NCBI GenBank assembly: GCA_963819695.1
Contig: CAWFXD010000001.1
Location: forward strand, 496,001 to 560,000
Length of the DNA stretch: 64,000 nt
Origin: DASZIT01 sp963819695
GTDB taxonomy: Bacteria; Actinomycetota; Acidimicrobiia; Acidimicrobiales; RAAP-2
Direction of reading: 5' to 3'
The translations under genes were made by a program, and so were the position numbers. This document shows positions 10,117 through 21,295 of the stretch, piece by piece (within the stretch, counting starts at the first letter, position 1; each line of letters starts with the position of its first letter). Below the pieces are notes generated by a model that was not told where the DNA came from, made no database searches, and saw nothing but the letters and a program-made list of their open reading frames with translations.

Positions 10117-10920
10117 ATGAGGGGACTGACGGACAAGGTCGTGATCGTGACCGGGGCCGCTTCTGGGATCGGCCTGGCCTGTACCGAGCGTCTGGTCGAC
10201 GAGGGGGCGACCGTAATGGGTGCCGACCGCGTCGATTGGTCGTTCGAAGCCCCGAACGAATCCTGTTCGTTCCATCGTGTCGACGTCAGTGATGAGGCAT
10301 CGGTCGCGCAGCTGGTGGCCTCGACGCTGGATGCCTTTGGCCGCATCGACGGCCTGGTGAACGCGGCCGGAGTCGCCGGCGGGGGACCGGTGCACTCGCT
10401 CGGACAAGACGAGTGGGACCGGGTCATTTCCGTCAATCTCACCGGCACCTATCTGATGGCCAAGCACGTCATCGGGCACATGTTGGAGCGACCGCTCGGC
10501 GACGCATCCCGGGGGTCGATCGTCACGGTGGCGAGCATCGAGGGCCTGGAAGGGACCGCAGGAGGCAGCGCCTACAGCGCCTCGAAGGGAGGGGTGGTGT
10601 TGCTGACCAAGAACATGGCCATCGACTACGGGGGTCGCGGCATCCGGGTCAACGCCATCTGCCCCGGTTTCATCGACACCCCCATGACTGCCGAGGTCTT
10701 CGCCCTCCCCGGAATGGACAAAACCCTTGATTTGCTCATCGCGGAGCACAAACTCCGCCGGATGGGCAGGCCGGCGGAGATCGCCGCCGCCGCCGCCTTC
10801 CTGCTATCCGAGGACGCATCGTTCGTCACCGGGGTGGCCTTCCCGGTGGACGGGGGCTACACCGCCGGGCGCGACCACGCCGTCACCCCGTTGTTGGGAT
10901 TGTCGGGCCCCGAGGGCTAG
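10117..10920 (+). CDS. SDR family NAD(P)-dependent oxidoreductase
   Basis: 267 residues from the ATG at 10117, which follows GGGGAGG at five bases. It has the cofactor motif VTGAASGIG near the N-terminus, NAAG, the catalytic YSASKGG and the C-terminal TGVAFPVDGGY. This is a complete classical short-chain dehydrogenase. The strand after TGxxxGIG ends in MGADRVDW; an acidic residue there usually suits NAD, but I cannot be sure. The longer open frame starting at 10051 is less likely because it lacks a ribosome site. It is divergent from the LLM gene, and a joint catabolic role is possible but unproven. Confidence 0.88.
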   Translation: MRGLTDKVVIVTGAASGIGLACTERLVDEGATVMGADRVDWSFEAPNESCSFHRVDVSDEASVAQLVASTLDAFGRIDGLVNAAGVAGGGPVHSLGQDEWDRVISVNLTGTYLMAKHVIGHMLERPLGDASRGSIVTVASIEGLEGTAGGSAYSASKGGVVLLTKNMAIDYGGRGIRVNAICPGFIDTPMTAEVFALPGMDKTLDLLIAEHKLRRMGRPAEIAAAAAFLLSEDASFVTGVAFPVDGGYTAGRDHAVTPLLGLSGPEG

Positions 10921-10976
10921 CCATTCGGTGGACGTCGGGGGAATCGGTTCGGATGGATCTCGGTCGCCTCACAGCT

Positions 10977-10992
10977 TGTGACGACATTCACA
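10977..10992 (+). promoter_or_regulatory. CRP-like binding site upstream of acetate genes
   Basis: TGTGA, six bases (CGACAT), then TCACA. This is a perfect match to the CRP half-site arrangement known from enterobacteria and from mycobacterial CRP. It lies 144 bases before the acetate permease start. Acetate scavenging genes are established CRP targets in those groups. A TTGACA hexamer follows at 11023-11028, but I see no well-spaced -10, so the promoter position is open. Binding is inferred from sequence only. Confidence 0.5.
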
Positions 10993-11135
10993 TGGAAGAA
11001 GGAAGAGTTCCCGGTCACGCCGTTGACATTGTTTCTCCCCGCCCAAGCCTGGGTATCTAGTTGATCAGTCAAGCTGAAGCCGGCCGGTTCCGGTCTGTTC
11101 GGTCCGGGGCTGGCCGCCTGCGATAAGGGGGGGTC

Positions 11136-11771
11136 ATGACAACAGAAACACCAGAGATGCGGGGGGTCGAAGTTGGGGAAGGTCCGGTTCCCATGCCACC
11201 GACGCTTCACACCACCGCGGACCCGGCACCCTTGGGGCTGGCGGCTTTCGCCATGACCACCTTTGCCTTGAGCATGGGCAACGCCAATATCTGGGGACCG
11301 GGGGCGGACGCCGCCCTGGCCCTGGCCCTGGTCTATGGCGGAGCGGTACAACTCCTGGCCGGGATGTGGGAGTTCACCCGGAGGAACACCTTCGGGGCGC
11401 TGGCCTTCTCCTCCTTCGGGGCGTTCTGGATCTCGTACTACGTGTTCGGGAAGTTCGTGGCCGTCACCACGGCCGACGCGCCGGTGGCGGTGGGCGTCTT
11501 CTTGCTGGGATGGACGATCTTCACCTTCTACATGATCGTGCCGTCCTTCCGAGTCAGCGGCGCGGTGGCCCTGGTGTTCGTGCTGCTGACCGCGACCTTC
11601 GTGCTTCTGACCATCGGTGCGTTCCGAAGCAACGTCACCATGACCCACTGGGGCGGCTATATCGGACTCGCCACCGCCGGCGCGGCCTGGTACGCATCGT
11701 TTGCCGGGGTGGTGAACGAGACGTTCAAGAAGGCGATCATTCCCACCATCCCGCTGGCTCCCAAGTCCTGA
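11136..11771 (+). CDS. satP: Acetate uptake transporter, GPR1/FUN34/YaaH (SatP) family
   Basis: 211 residues with six hydrophobic segments after a roughly 25-residue polar N-terminus. It carries the family signature ADPAPLGLAAFAMTTF, equivalent to NPAPLGL in SatP, followed by the Asn-rich first helix. The family imports acetate and succinate with protons across the cytoplasmic membrane. It lies 42 bases upstream of acetyl-CoA synthetase on the same strand, which strongly supports acetate as substrate. The start ATG follows GGGGGG. The upstream region holds the CRP-like palindrome at 10977-10992. Confidence 0.92.
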   Translation: MTTETPEMRGVEVGEGPVPMPPTLHTTADPAPLGLAAFAMTTFALSMGNANIWGPGADAALALALVYGGAVQLLAGMWEFTRRNTFGALAFSSFGAFWISYYVFGKFVAVTTADAPVAVGVFLLGWTIFTFYMIVPSFRVSGAVALVFVLLTATFVLLTIGAFRSNVTMTHWGGYIGLATAGAAWYASFAGVVNETFKKAIIPTIPLAPKS

Positions 11772-11813
11772 GCGGCGCGAACTGCGCGAGGCTGACGGTC
11801 GGGAGGTAGAGAC

Positions 11814-13811
<1,998 letters not shown>

Positions 13812-13982
13812 GGGGGCCCGCTCTCCGCCTCATGAGCGCTCGAGTCGAAGATGCCGCGGTGTCCATCTGGTCATCCCGGCGCCCCAGGCCGGTGACGGTC
13901 GACCACGGTTGGATTCCGTGGCTGCACGTCGCCTCCCGAGGTGGCGACTGTTTCGATCCGGTGATTGCTAGCGTCATGGCCC

Positions 13983-15500
13983 ATGGCTCGCCGAGATCGC
14001 CGAAGGGGCGGCGCACACAGTGCACCCCGAGGTGGGAAGGGGAATTCTCGGGCGAAAGGAGAAGCTGAGACAACCTCGCCCGAACCCGAACCCGAACCCG
14101 AACCCGAACCCGAACCCGAATCCGAATCCGAACCCGAACCCGAATCCGAATCCGAATCCGAACCCGAATCCGAATCCGAATCCGAATCCGAACCGACTGG
14201 ATCTGACGCTGCTGGCAGCGGATCTGCAGAAAGTGGAACGGCGGATGCGCCCGATGCCAGCCCCGGTGTCGAGGAGGCCACCGCCGCCCCCGAGATTGCC
14301 CTGACTCGCAAGGCCCGGAGGAAAGAGCGACGCAAACACAAGCAGAAGCGGAGCTGGCTCGACCGGGTTCTGCTGGGCGCAGTGGTGCTGGTGTCGTTGG
14401 TGTTGGTCTTGGTGGGCGTCGGCTACGGGTACATCCAGTACCGGTTCCACCAGGTTTCGAAGGTCACGGTGAAGCATCTGAGGACAGCCCCGGTCGGCCA
14501 GCCCTTCAACGTGTTGCTCATCGGGTCCGACTCACGGGTCGGGGAGTCGGCGTCGGATGCCGCCCATTTTGGGGACCCCACCACCCAAACCGGTCAGCGG
14601 AGTGATGTCGTCAAGATCCTGCACGTGGACCCGGCCACTGGTGCGATCAGGGTCCTCTCCATCCCGCGGGACACCGTGGTTCAGGTAGCCGGTGACACTA
14701 GCCAGATCGGGAAGTACAACCGGATCAACGCCACCTACAACAACGGGCCCGATCAGTTGGTGCAGACCATCGAAGCCGACTTCGGGATCCCGATCAGCCA
14801 TGTCGTGCAGATCGACTTCGCCGGATTTCGAGGGGCCGTCGATGCCATCGGCGGGATCTATCTCAACTTCCCCTACCCGGCCCAAGACACCTACACCGGG
14901 CTCAATATCACCACCACCGGCTGCCAGCACGTGAACGGCGGCTATTCCCTGGCGGTGGCGCGCAGCCGTCACTATGAGTACTTCAAAGATGGCTACTGGC
15001 AGTACGACGGAACCAGCGACTACGGCCGGATCCAGCGCCAGAACGCCTTCTTGAAGGCGCTCATCAACCAGGCGGAGACCAAGTACAACCCGCTCACCCT
15101 CAACGCCTTCATCGGGTCGGTGGTGCAAGGCGTCACCATCGACTCGACCTTCACCGTCGCCGGACTCATCTCGTTGGCCCGGGAGTTCCACACCTTCTCG
15201 TCCTCGTCGCTGGTGACCGCCACCTTGCCCACCTACGAGTCGGATTCCTCGGTCTTCGGTTACCTCGGATCGGTGATCTACGTTCAGCAGCCCGACGCCG
15301 ATCAGGCGATTGCCCAGTTCCTCGGTCAGGCTCCGGAGCCGATCGTCTCCCCACCCCCCGACCCCTATGGGAGCCCGGCCACGACCACCACGACGACCAC
15401 CGAGGCCAGCTCGGGCGGGAGCACTCCGTCAACCAGCAGCAGCTCGACGACCACGACCACCGCCCCATCGGACTTCAACCCCACCTCCTGCACCCCGTAG
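13983..15500 (+). CDS. LytR-CpsA-Psr (LCP) family cell-wall protein with PE/SE repeat
   Basis: 505 residues from the ATG at 13983 (MARRDRRRGG). The order is a basic N-terminus, then a Pro-Glu/Ser-Glu dipeptide repeat at about residues 33-70, a basic patch RKARRKERRKHKQKR, one transmembrane helix (about 121-143), the LCP catalytic domain and a Thr/Ser-rich tail. LCP hallmarks are LLIGSDSR, RVLSIPRDTVV, KYNRINATYNNG and ALAVARSRH-like VARSRH, with the arginines and aspartates that bind polyprenyl pyrophosphate. Such enzymes transfer glycopolymers such as arabinogalactan or teichoic acid from lipid carriers to peptidoglycan at the outer membrane face. The cytoplasmic acidic repeat is unusual for the family. 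Confidence 0.9.
   Translation: MARRDRRRGGAHSAPRGGKGNSRAKGEAETTSPEPEPEPEPEPEPESESEPEPESESESEPESESESESEPTGSDAAGSGSAESGTADAPDASPGVEEATAAPEIALTRKARRKERRKHKQKRSWLDRVLLGAVVLVSLVLVLVGVGYGYIQYRFHQVSKVTVKHLRTAPVGQPFNVLLIGSDSRVGESASDAAHFGDPTTQTGQRSDVVKILHVDPATGAIRVLSIPRDTVVQVAGDTSQIGKYNRINATYNNGPDQLVQTIEADFGIPISHVVQIDFAGFRGAVDAIGGIYLNFPYPAQDTYTGLNITTTGCQHVNGGYSLAVARSRHYEYFKDGYWQYDGTSDYGRIQRQNAFLKALINQAETKYNPLTLNAFIGSVVQGVTIDSTFTVAGLISLAREFHTFSSSSLVTATLPTYESDSSVFGYLGSVIYVQQPDADQAIAQFLGQAPEPIVSPPPDPYGSPATTTTTTTEASSGGSTPSTSSSSTTTTTAPSDFNPTSCTP
14079..14192 (+). repeat. Hexanucleotide coding repeat (CCCGAA/TCCGAA) x19
   Basis: Nineteen tandem hexamers, each CCCGAA or TCCGAA, encode Pro-Glu or Ser-Glu dipeptides within the LCP protein. 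The order is seven PE, two SE, two PE, three SE, one PE and four SE. The internal pattern of C/T variants suggests growth by unequal duplication. Because the unit is six bases, copy-number changes would alter repeat length without shifting frame. The opposite strand is open as a Gly-Phe repeat, which is a shadow. Confidence 0.95.
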
Positions 15501-15618
15501 CGCCTTGGGTGTGCACCCGCACGGCGACGGCGACCAAGCGGCCCTCACCGAGATGAGCATCGGCCCGAGGTCCATTTCGCTGACGCCGCCCCGGGCCGAC
15601 CCGATCGCCGACCGTCAC

Positions 15619-16128
15619 TCAGGCGTTGGCCGTCTCCGACTCGGCGTCGTCGAGGCCCTGGGCGAGGGTGTTCCAGCTCAGCGTGGCACATTTGATTCGC
15701 ACCGGGAACTTCACCACGCCCTGGAGGGCGGCGAGCTCGCCCAGGGAGTCGACATCGAGGAGCTGGGCTTCGGCGGCCTCCACCTCGGCACCATCCTGGC
15801 CGTCTTTGCCCGGGAGCGTCGACTCGTGGATGGACATCATCCCCTTGAAGGTCCGGATCAGATCGCGGACTTCGGGAACCGGCTTTCCCTTGACGGCGGC
15901 CGACATCAACGAGGCGGACGACTGGCTGATCGAGCAACCGGTACCTCCGATCTTGATGTCGGAGACGGCTCCGTCACTGACCTCCAGGGTCACGACGATC
16001 TCGTCCCCGCACAGGGGATTGAATCCCTCGGCCCGTTGTGCCGGGGGAGACGGAAGTTCCCCCCGGTTCCGGGGCGACCGGTAGTGATCGAGAATGATCT
16101 CCCGGTAGAGGTCCTCGAGGCCGGCCAT
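15619..16128 (-). CDS. sufU: SufU Fe-S cluster assembly protein / sulfurtransferase
   Basis: 169 residues from the ATG at 16128 (MAGLEDLYREIILDHY). SufU is an IscU-fold zinc protein that accepts persulfide sulfur from SufS in Gram-positive and actinobacterial SUF systems. The conserved cysteines are in NPLCGDEI, GTGCSISQSSAS and IKCATLSW, and the aspartate is in CGDE. The insertion between the second and third cysteine regions is the usual SufU feature relative to IscU. It lies 82 bases downstream of sufS on the same strand, in the order sufC-sufS-sufU. The open frame upstream of 16128 overlaps the end of sufS and is not used. Confidence 0.93.
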   Translation of the reverse strand: MAGLEDLYREIILDHYRSPRNRGELPSPPAQRAEGFNPLCGDEIVVTLEVSDGAVSDIKIGGTGCSISQSSASLMSAAVKGKPVPEVRDLIRTFKGMMSIHESTLPGKDGQDGAEVEAAEAQLLDVDSLGELAALQGVVKFPVRIKCATLSWNTLAQGLDDAESETANA

Positions 16129-16210
16129 CAGCGCGGCTTCCTTTGGACGACCGGGCGCAATCCGGGAGTGGCAAGGCTGTGAATCACGGCACCAGGGTAC
16201 CGGGACGGGT

Positions 16211-17465
16211 TCATCCGAAAAACGCCCCCGTCTCGGCCAGCGCATCGACCAGGGTGTCCACATCGGACTCGTCGTTGTAGAGGGCGAACGAGGCCCGGGC
16301 GGTGGCGTTGACCCCCAGGCGCCTCATCAACGGTTTGGCGCAGTGGTGCCCGGCCCGAACGCAGACCCCGTACTGGTCGAGGATCTGCGAAATGTCATGA
16401 GGATGGATGTCGCGGTAGGCAAAGGAAATGACGCCGCCGCGCTGGGCCGGATCCTTGGGCCCGAAGATGTGGATGTCGTCGCCAAATCGCTCGTTCAGTG
16501 TGCGCATGGCGTAACCGGTCAACGAGACTTCGTGGGCCCGGACCGCGTCCATGCCGATGGCGGACAGGTACTCCACCGCCGCGCCCAGACCGATCGCCTC
16601 GGTGATCGGCGGCGTTCCCGCCTCGAACCGCCAGGGCAGATCGTTGGGGGTGAAGCCCTCCTTGCGGACGTCGAGGATCATCTCGCCCCCACCCAGGAAG
16701 GGGGAGCGCGCTGAGCAACTCGTCCCGGCCCCAGAGGACGCCGATGCCGGTCGGACCGAGCATCTTGTGGGCGCTGAAGGCGAGAAAGTCGCAACCCAGG
16801 GTGGAGACGTCGGTGGGCAGATGGGGAACCGACTGGGCGGCGTCGGCCACCACCACCGCGCCGGCGTCGTGGGCGACCCGGGCGATCTCGGCGATCGGGT
16901 TCAGGGTGCCGAGGACATTCGACATGCAGGTGACCCCGACCAGCTTGACCCCGTCGACCAGGCGGTCGAGATCGTCGAGGATCAGGGCTCCGTCATCGTC
17001 GATGGGAATCCAGCGGATGGAGAGGTTGCGCTCCTCGGCCAACATCTGCCAGGGGACGATGTTGGCGTGGTGCTCCATCTCGGTGAGGAGGATGGCGTCA
17101 CCCGAGTGCAGGTGGGTGCGACCCCAGGTGTTGGCCACCAGGTTGAGGCCCTCGGTGGCATTTTTGGCGAACAGGATCTCCCGCGACGGATTGGGCGCCC
17201 CGATGAATCGACCGGCGGTGACCCGGGCGGCTTCGAACCGGCGGGTGGCCTCCTCGGCTATCCCGTACACCCCGCGGTGCACGTTGGCGTGGGTCGTCTC
17301 CTCGTAGTCGCGCATGGCGTCGAGCACCTGCCGCGGGCGCTGGGAGGAAGCCGCCGAATCGAGGTAGGTGATCGGGTGGCCGTTGACCTCCTGGGCGAGC
17401 AGCGGAAAGTCCTTCTTCAGGACGTCGACGTCCACGCTGTGTGCCACATTGGTCAGGCCCGCCAT
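16211..17465 (-). pseudogene. sufS: Cysteine desulfurase SufS, frame-shifted
   Basis: Two frames together encode a full SufS. The N-terminal frame runs from ATG 17465 and has ITYLDSAASSQRP, ATEGLNLVANTWG, MEHHANIVPW and the PLP lysine in FSAHKMLGPTG. The C-terminal frame begins near 16690 and has MILDVRKEGF, FEAGTPPITEAIG and the catalytic Cys in RAGHHCAKPLMRR. The break is at a run of five C (minus strand; plus-strand G run 16700-16704). Removing one C gives LPFLGGGEMI, the family sequence. SufS supplies persulfide sulfur to SufU. It overlaps sufC by 13 bases. Because SUF is the only Fe-S system visible here, a sequencing error is likely; a +1 shift at CCC-C is a remote alternative. Confidence 0.88.
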
Positions 17466-18229
17466 GCGTCGTATCCTTCCGTCTCCAACTTCTTGTACAA
17501 CTCGGGTCCGCCATCGGCCACGATGGCCCCGTCGATGATGAGATGGACCCGGTCGGCCTCCAACTCGTCGAGCATCCGCTGGTAGTGGGTGATCACCACC
17601 ACGCCGAGTTCCGGCCGGTTCTCCCGAACGGTGTGGACACCCCGGGCGACGGTGCGGAGCGCATCGACGTCGAGCCCGGAGTCGGTCTCGTCGAGGATGG
17701 CCAACTCGGGTTCGAGCATGGCCATCTGGAGAATCTCATTGCGCTTCTTCTCGCCGCCGGAGAAGCCTTCGTTGAGATGGCGCTCGCCGAACTCGGGATC
17801 CATCCCGAGTTTCTCCATCCACTCCATCATCATCAAGCGAACTTCGAGTACGGACATGTCCATGCCCCGACGGGCGGAGAGTGCCTGGCGGAGGAATTGG
17901 ATCACCGGGACCCCGCCGATGGCTTCGGGCTCCTGAAAGGCCAGGAACATTCCGGCTTTGCCGCGGACGTCGGTCGGCCAGGTGGTGACGTCCTCGCCCT
18001 TCAACCGGATGGTGCCGGAGGTGACCAGGTAGGCGGGATTGCCGAGCAACACCTTGGCCAGGGTCGACTTTCCCGAACCGTTGGGGCCCATGATCGCGTG
18101 CACCTGGCCCGATTCCACCGTGAGGTTGACGCCCCGGAGGATGGGGGTGCCGTCCACCGACACGTGGAGATCCTCCACCTCGAGAAGTGGAGCAGTTGAC
18201 GGGCTGTTCGCGACTGTCCCTTCGTTCAC
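17453..18229 (-). CDS. sufC: SufC ATPase of the second suf cluster
   Basis: 258 residues, GTG start. This is canonical SufC: Walker A GPNGSGKST at 48-56, Q-loop AFQEPEAIGG, signature FSGGEKKRNEILQM, LAILDETDSGLDVDAL and the switch His in VITHYQRML. It is clearly different in sequence from the first SufC at 8081-8833, so it is a paralog rather than a recent copy. It begins the minus-strand unit sufC-sufS-sufU and overlaps sufS by 13 bases. Either copy, or both, could serve the SufBD complex. Upstream, between it and a divergent debranching-enzyme gene, lies a strong palindrome. Confidence 0.94.
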   Translation of the reverse strand: MNEGTVANSPSTAPLLEVEDLHVSVDGTPILRGVNLTVESGQVHAIMGPNGSGKSTLAKVLLGNPAYLVTSGTIRLKGEDVTTWPTDVRGKAGMFLAFQEPEAIGGVPVIQFLRQALSARRGMDMSVLEVRLMMMEWMEKLGMDPEFGERHLNEGFSGGEKKRNEILQMAMLEPELAILDETDSGLDVDALRTVARGVHTVRENRPELGVVVITHYQRMLDELEADRVHLIIDGAIVADGGPELYKKLETEGYDAWRA

Positions 18230-18254
18230 ACCCCGATCCTATCCTCCGATCGGC

Positions 18255-18280
18255 ATTTCTCCTACCGCCGTAGGAGGAAT
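18255..18280 (-). promoter_or_regulatory. Candidate suf operator upstream of second sufC
   Basis: Near-perfect 26-base palindrome: inner arms CTCCTAC and GTAGGAG around CGCC, extended by four bases on each side with one mismatch. Read toward sufC it ends TAGGAGAAATG, identical over 11 bases to the element upstream of sufB and similarly placed (24 versus 33 bases before the start codon). The ATG inside it opens only five codons before a stop, so it is not a translation start here. This favours a protein-binding site or RNA hairpin. An Fe-S-sensing repressor is an inference. Confidence 0.5.
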
Positions 18281-18343
18281 GGGTGACCTGGCCTTGCCAC
18301 CAGGAATTTCCTGAGCCAACAGGCGGCGGGTACGGTAACCGGG

Positions 18344-20558
18344 ATGGCAGATCCGTGGACGTACGCCGGACCGGTCGCGCAACTCCAGGCCTACGACGGG
18401 GTCGTCACCCTGGTCGACGAGTCCACCTTCGCCATCAGCGGGAGCGCCGGGGACATCTCCGTCGGTGGCGCTCAAGGGCTGTTCGTGCGGGACACCCGGA
18501 TCATCTCCCGGTTCGAACTCCTGGTCAACGGATCCCGGACCGAACCGCTGTCGGCGGTCACCGACGATCCCTTCTCTTCCACGTTCGTCTCCCGGTGCCT
18601 GCCGCCGCCCGGGAGGGCTGACTCGACACTCATGGTCTTCCGATCCCGGTACGTGGGACAGGGAATGCGGGAGGACATCACCATCCGCAACTTCGGGGAC
18701 GAGCCGTCCTTCTGTTCCGTCGAGTTGTTCGTCGGAGCCGACTTCGCCGATCTGTTCGCGGTGAAGGAGGGACGGGTGGGGGACGGCCCTCACACCGACC
18801 CGGTCACCGGGACGGTCACCGTCGACATCAACGGCAGTGCCGGCAACGGGACGGGTCGGACCACGCCCGGAAACGGCACCCCGACCATGAACTTCTCCTA
18901 CCGGCGTGGCGGGGTCGCCCGTGGCGCCCAAGTTCGGTTCGCGGGTCCGGTCAGCCTGGTGGAGGACCTCGCCACCTTCGAGACCATCGTGCCCGCCCGC
19001 GGAGAATGGAAGACCTGTGTCGAGGTGGCGCCGGTGATCGACGGGAACAGCATCAATCCCCGATACCGGTGTGGGCAGCCGGTGGAACGCGCCGAGCCGG
19101 CCGAACGGCTGGCCCGGTGGCGGCGCCAGGTCCCCCAGGTCGACACCGACCACCCGGGGCTGAAGAGCGTGGTGGCCCGAAGCGCCGAGGACCTCGGCGC
19201 GCTCCGCATCTTCGATCCCGACTACCCCGAACGGATGGTGGTGGCGGCCGGCGCGCCGTGGTTCATGACCGTCTTCGGACGTGACTCGCTGCTGACGGCC
19301 TGGATGGCGCTGCTGGTGGATCCCGACCTTGCCCTCGGGGTGCTGCAGACCCTGGCCCGGTTTCAGGGGAACGAAGTCGATCCCCGCCACGATGAGCAGC
19401 CCGGGCGGATCCTTCACGAGATGCGCTTCGGCGACGCCGCCTCGCTGTCGCTGGGTGGCGGGAGCATCTACTACGGAACCGCCGACGCCACCCCGTTGTT
19501 CGTGATGCTGTTGGGTGAGCTCCGGCGTTGGGGAGTCGCCGGCTGAGTTGGTGAACGAGCTGTTGCCCAACGCCGAGCGGGCCATCGAGTGGATCGAGCA
19601 TTTCGGCGACGCCGATGGCGACGGGTATGTCGAGTACCACCGGGCCACCGACCGCGGGCTCGCCAACCAGGGTTGGAAGGACAGCTGGGACGGGATCCGC
19701 TACGCCGACGGCCGGGTGGCCGAGGCGCCCATCGCCCTCTGCGAGGTGCAGGCCTACACCTATGGCGCCTACCTGGCCCGGGCCCACTTCGCCTACGAGG
19801 TGGGGGACGCTTCCACCTTCCAACGGTTCCGGGCCAAGGCCACCGAACTGAAGGCGGCCTTCAATCGCGACTTCTGGCTGGAGGAGAAGGGCTGGTTCGC
19901 CATCGGCCTCGATGCCGACAAGCGGCCGATCGACTCCCTGACCTCCAACATCGGCCACTGCCTGTGGACGGGGATCGTCGACGAGGAGAAGGCCGCCCAG
20001 GTCGCGGCCAAGCTGGCATCACCCGAGATGTTCACCGGGTGGGGAGTTCGCACCCTGGCGTCGGACAGCGGCGGCTACAACCCGATCAGCTACCACTGTG
20101 GCTCGGTGTGGCCCCATGACACCGCCATCGTGGCCGCCGGTCTGGCCCGCTACGGGTTCGACGACGTCGCCCAGCGTTTGATCCTGGCCCTGCTGGACGC
20201 GGCGGTGGCCCAGGGCGGCCGCCTCCCCGAGCTGTTCAGCGGCCTCGACCGGGGTGAGCTGAGCGTGCCGGTGGGCTATCCGACCTCGTGTTCGCCGCAG
20301 GCCTGGGCGTCGGCGTCGCCGCTGCTCTGCCTGCGCACGCTGCTCCGCCTGGACCCGTGGATACCCCGGGGGAAGACCTGGGTATGCCCGAACCTCCCCG
20401 AGGGGATCGGTCATCTGAAGGTGGAAGGCATCCCGCTGGCCGGCTCCCGGGTCACCATCGAGGTGGGCGACGAGGTCCCGGGGGGCATGACCATCACCGG
20501 ACTCCCTCCGGAGATCGAGGTGATCCGCCAGCCCCGGCACCCGGCGACCGCGGTCTGA
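18344..20558 (+). pseudogene. Glycogen debranching (amylo-alpha-1,6-glucosidase-type) enzyme, frame-shifted
   Basis: Two frames give one protein of about 735 residues. The N-terminal frame from ATG 18344 carries the beta-sandwich debranching N-domain: LFVRDTRIISRFELLVNG, then RGEWKTCVEV. It also carries the start of the (alpha/alpha)6 catalytic domain, APWFMTVFGRDSLLTAWM. The second frame continues with AIEWIEHFGDADGDGYVEY, NQGWKDSWDG, NIGHCLWTGI, SYHCGSVWPHDTAI and GYPTSCSPQAWA. The break is at a G run near 19530-19533. Such enzymes act on branch points of glycogen or related alpha-glucans. The single-base disruption is probably sequence error. It is divergent from sufC. Confidence 0.85.
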
Positions 20559-20577
20559 CCGCCGCCGGGGACCCCGG

Positions 20578-21195
20578 TCACCAACCTCGGTCGATCCACT
20601 CCTGGAGGTGCGGGGTCTCGGCCCCGACGGTGGTGCTCTTCCCGTGTCCGGGCAGGACGAGGGTGTCGGGCCCGAAGTCGGCGAACAGGCGTCGTTCGAT
20701 CGAGGAGATGATGGTGGCGAAGTCGGCGTTCTCGAACGAGGTGTTGCCGGGCCCGCCGGGGAACAGAGTGTCCCCGCTGAACAGCAGCGGGGTCCCCTCG
20801 ACGGCGAAGCACATCGAACCCGGGGTGTGCCCCGGGGTGGCGATGGTGCTGATCCGGAGCCGGCCGACATCCAGGGTCGACTCATCTTCCAGGATCAGGT
20901 CGTAGGAGGGGAGCATCCCGGCATCGGCCTGGGTCACCGCCACCTCGAATCCGGCGTTCCGGACCGACTCCACCGCCTGGATGTGGTCCCAATGGCCGTG
21001 GGTCTCGACCACCTGCCGCACGCCGAGGTCCCGGCACAGCTCGAGCAGGAGGTCATGTTCGTTGGCCGCGTCGATCAGCATGGCGTCGCCGGTCTGCCGG
21101 CAGCGGACGATGTACACGTTGTTGTCCACCGGGCCGACCACCACCCGGTGAACCTCGACGTCGGTGTCCTGGTAGTCGATGATGGTGCTGGCCAT
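20578..21195 (-). CDS. MBL-fold metallo-hydrolase (glyoxalase II-like)
   Basis: 205 residues from ATG 21195. The metal site ETHGHWDHIQ (residues 64-73) is the HxHxDH motif of the metallo-beta-lactamase superfamily. The further ligands are His in TPGHTPGS, Asp in LLFSGDTLF and His in VLPGHGKST, all present. Its length and motifs fit the glyoxalase II-like hydrolases that cleave thioesters such as acylglutathione or related thiols, but this broad group also contains other hydrolases. It converges on the debranching gene and is divergent from the acyl-CoA dehydrogenase. Confidence 0.88.
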   Translation of the reverse strand: MASTIIDYQDTDVEVHRVVVGPVDNNVYIVRCRQTGDAMLIDAANEHDLLLELCRDLGVRQVVETHGHWDHIQAVESVRNAGFEVAVTQADAGMLPSYDLILEDESTLDVGRLRISTIATPGHTPGSMCFAVEGTPLLFSGDTLFPGGPGNTSFENADFATIISSIERRLFADFGPDTLVLPGHGKSTTVGAETPHLQEWIDRGW

Positions 21196-21295
21196 CGCTT
21201 GAGTGCCTCCTCGGGTGGATCGGCACGGTCGCCGGGATCCGACCCTTCAACCGGGCAGCGTACAGGCGCGGCCGGGGCATGGAACCTGGCGTTAC

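Noticed and set aside
11023..11059. TTGACA with a downstream TATCTA as the satP promoter
   Set aside because: The spacer is about 25 bases, too long for a normal sigma70 promoter, so I did not list it as a feature.
14046..14310. Asn-Pro repeat and Gly-Phe repeat proteins read from other frames over the LCP repeat
   Set aside because: They are shadows of the hexanucleotide repeat that encodes Pro-Glu/Ser-Glu in the LCP gene, whose domains fix the true frame.
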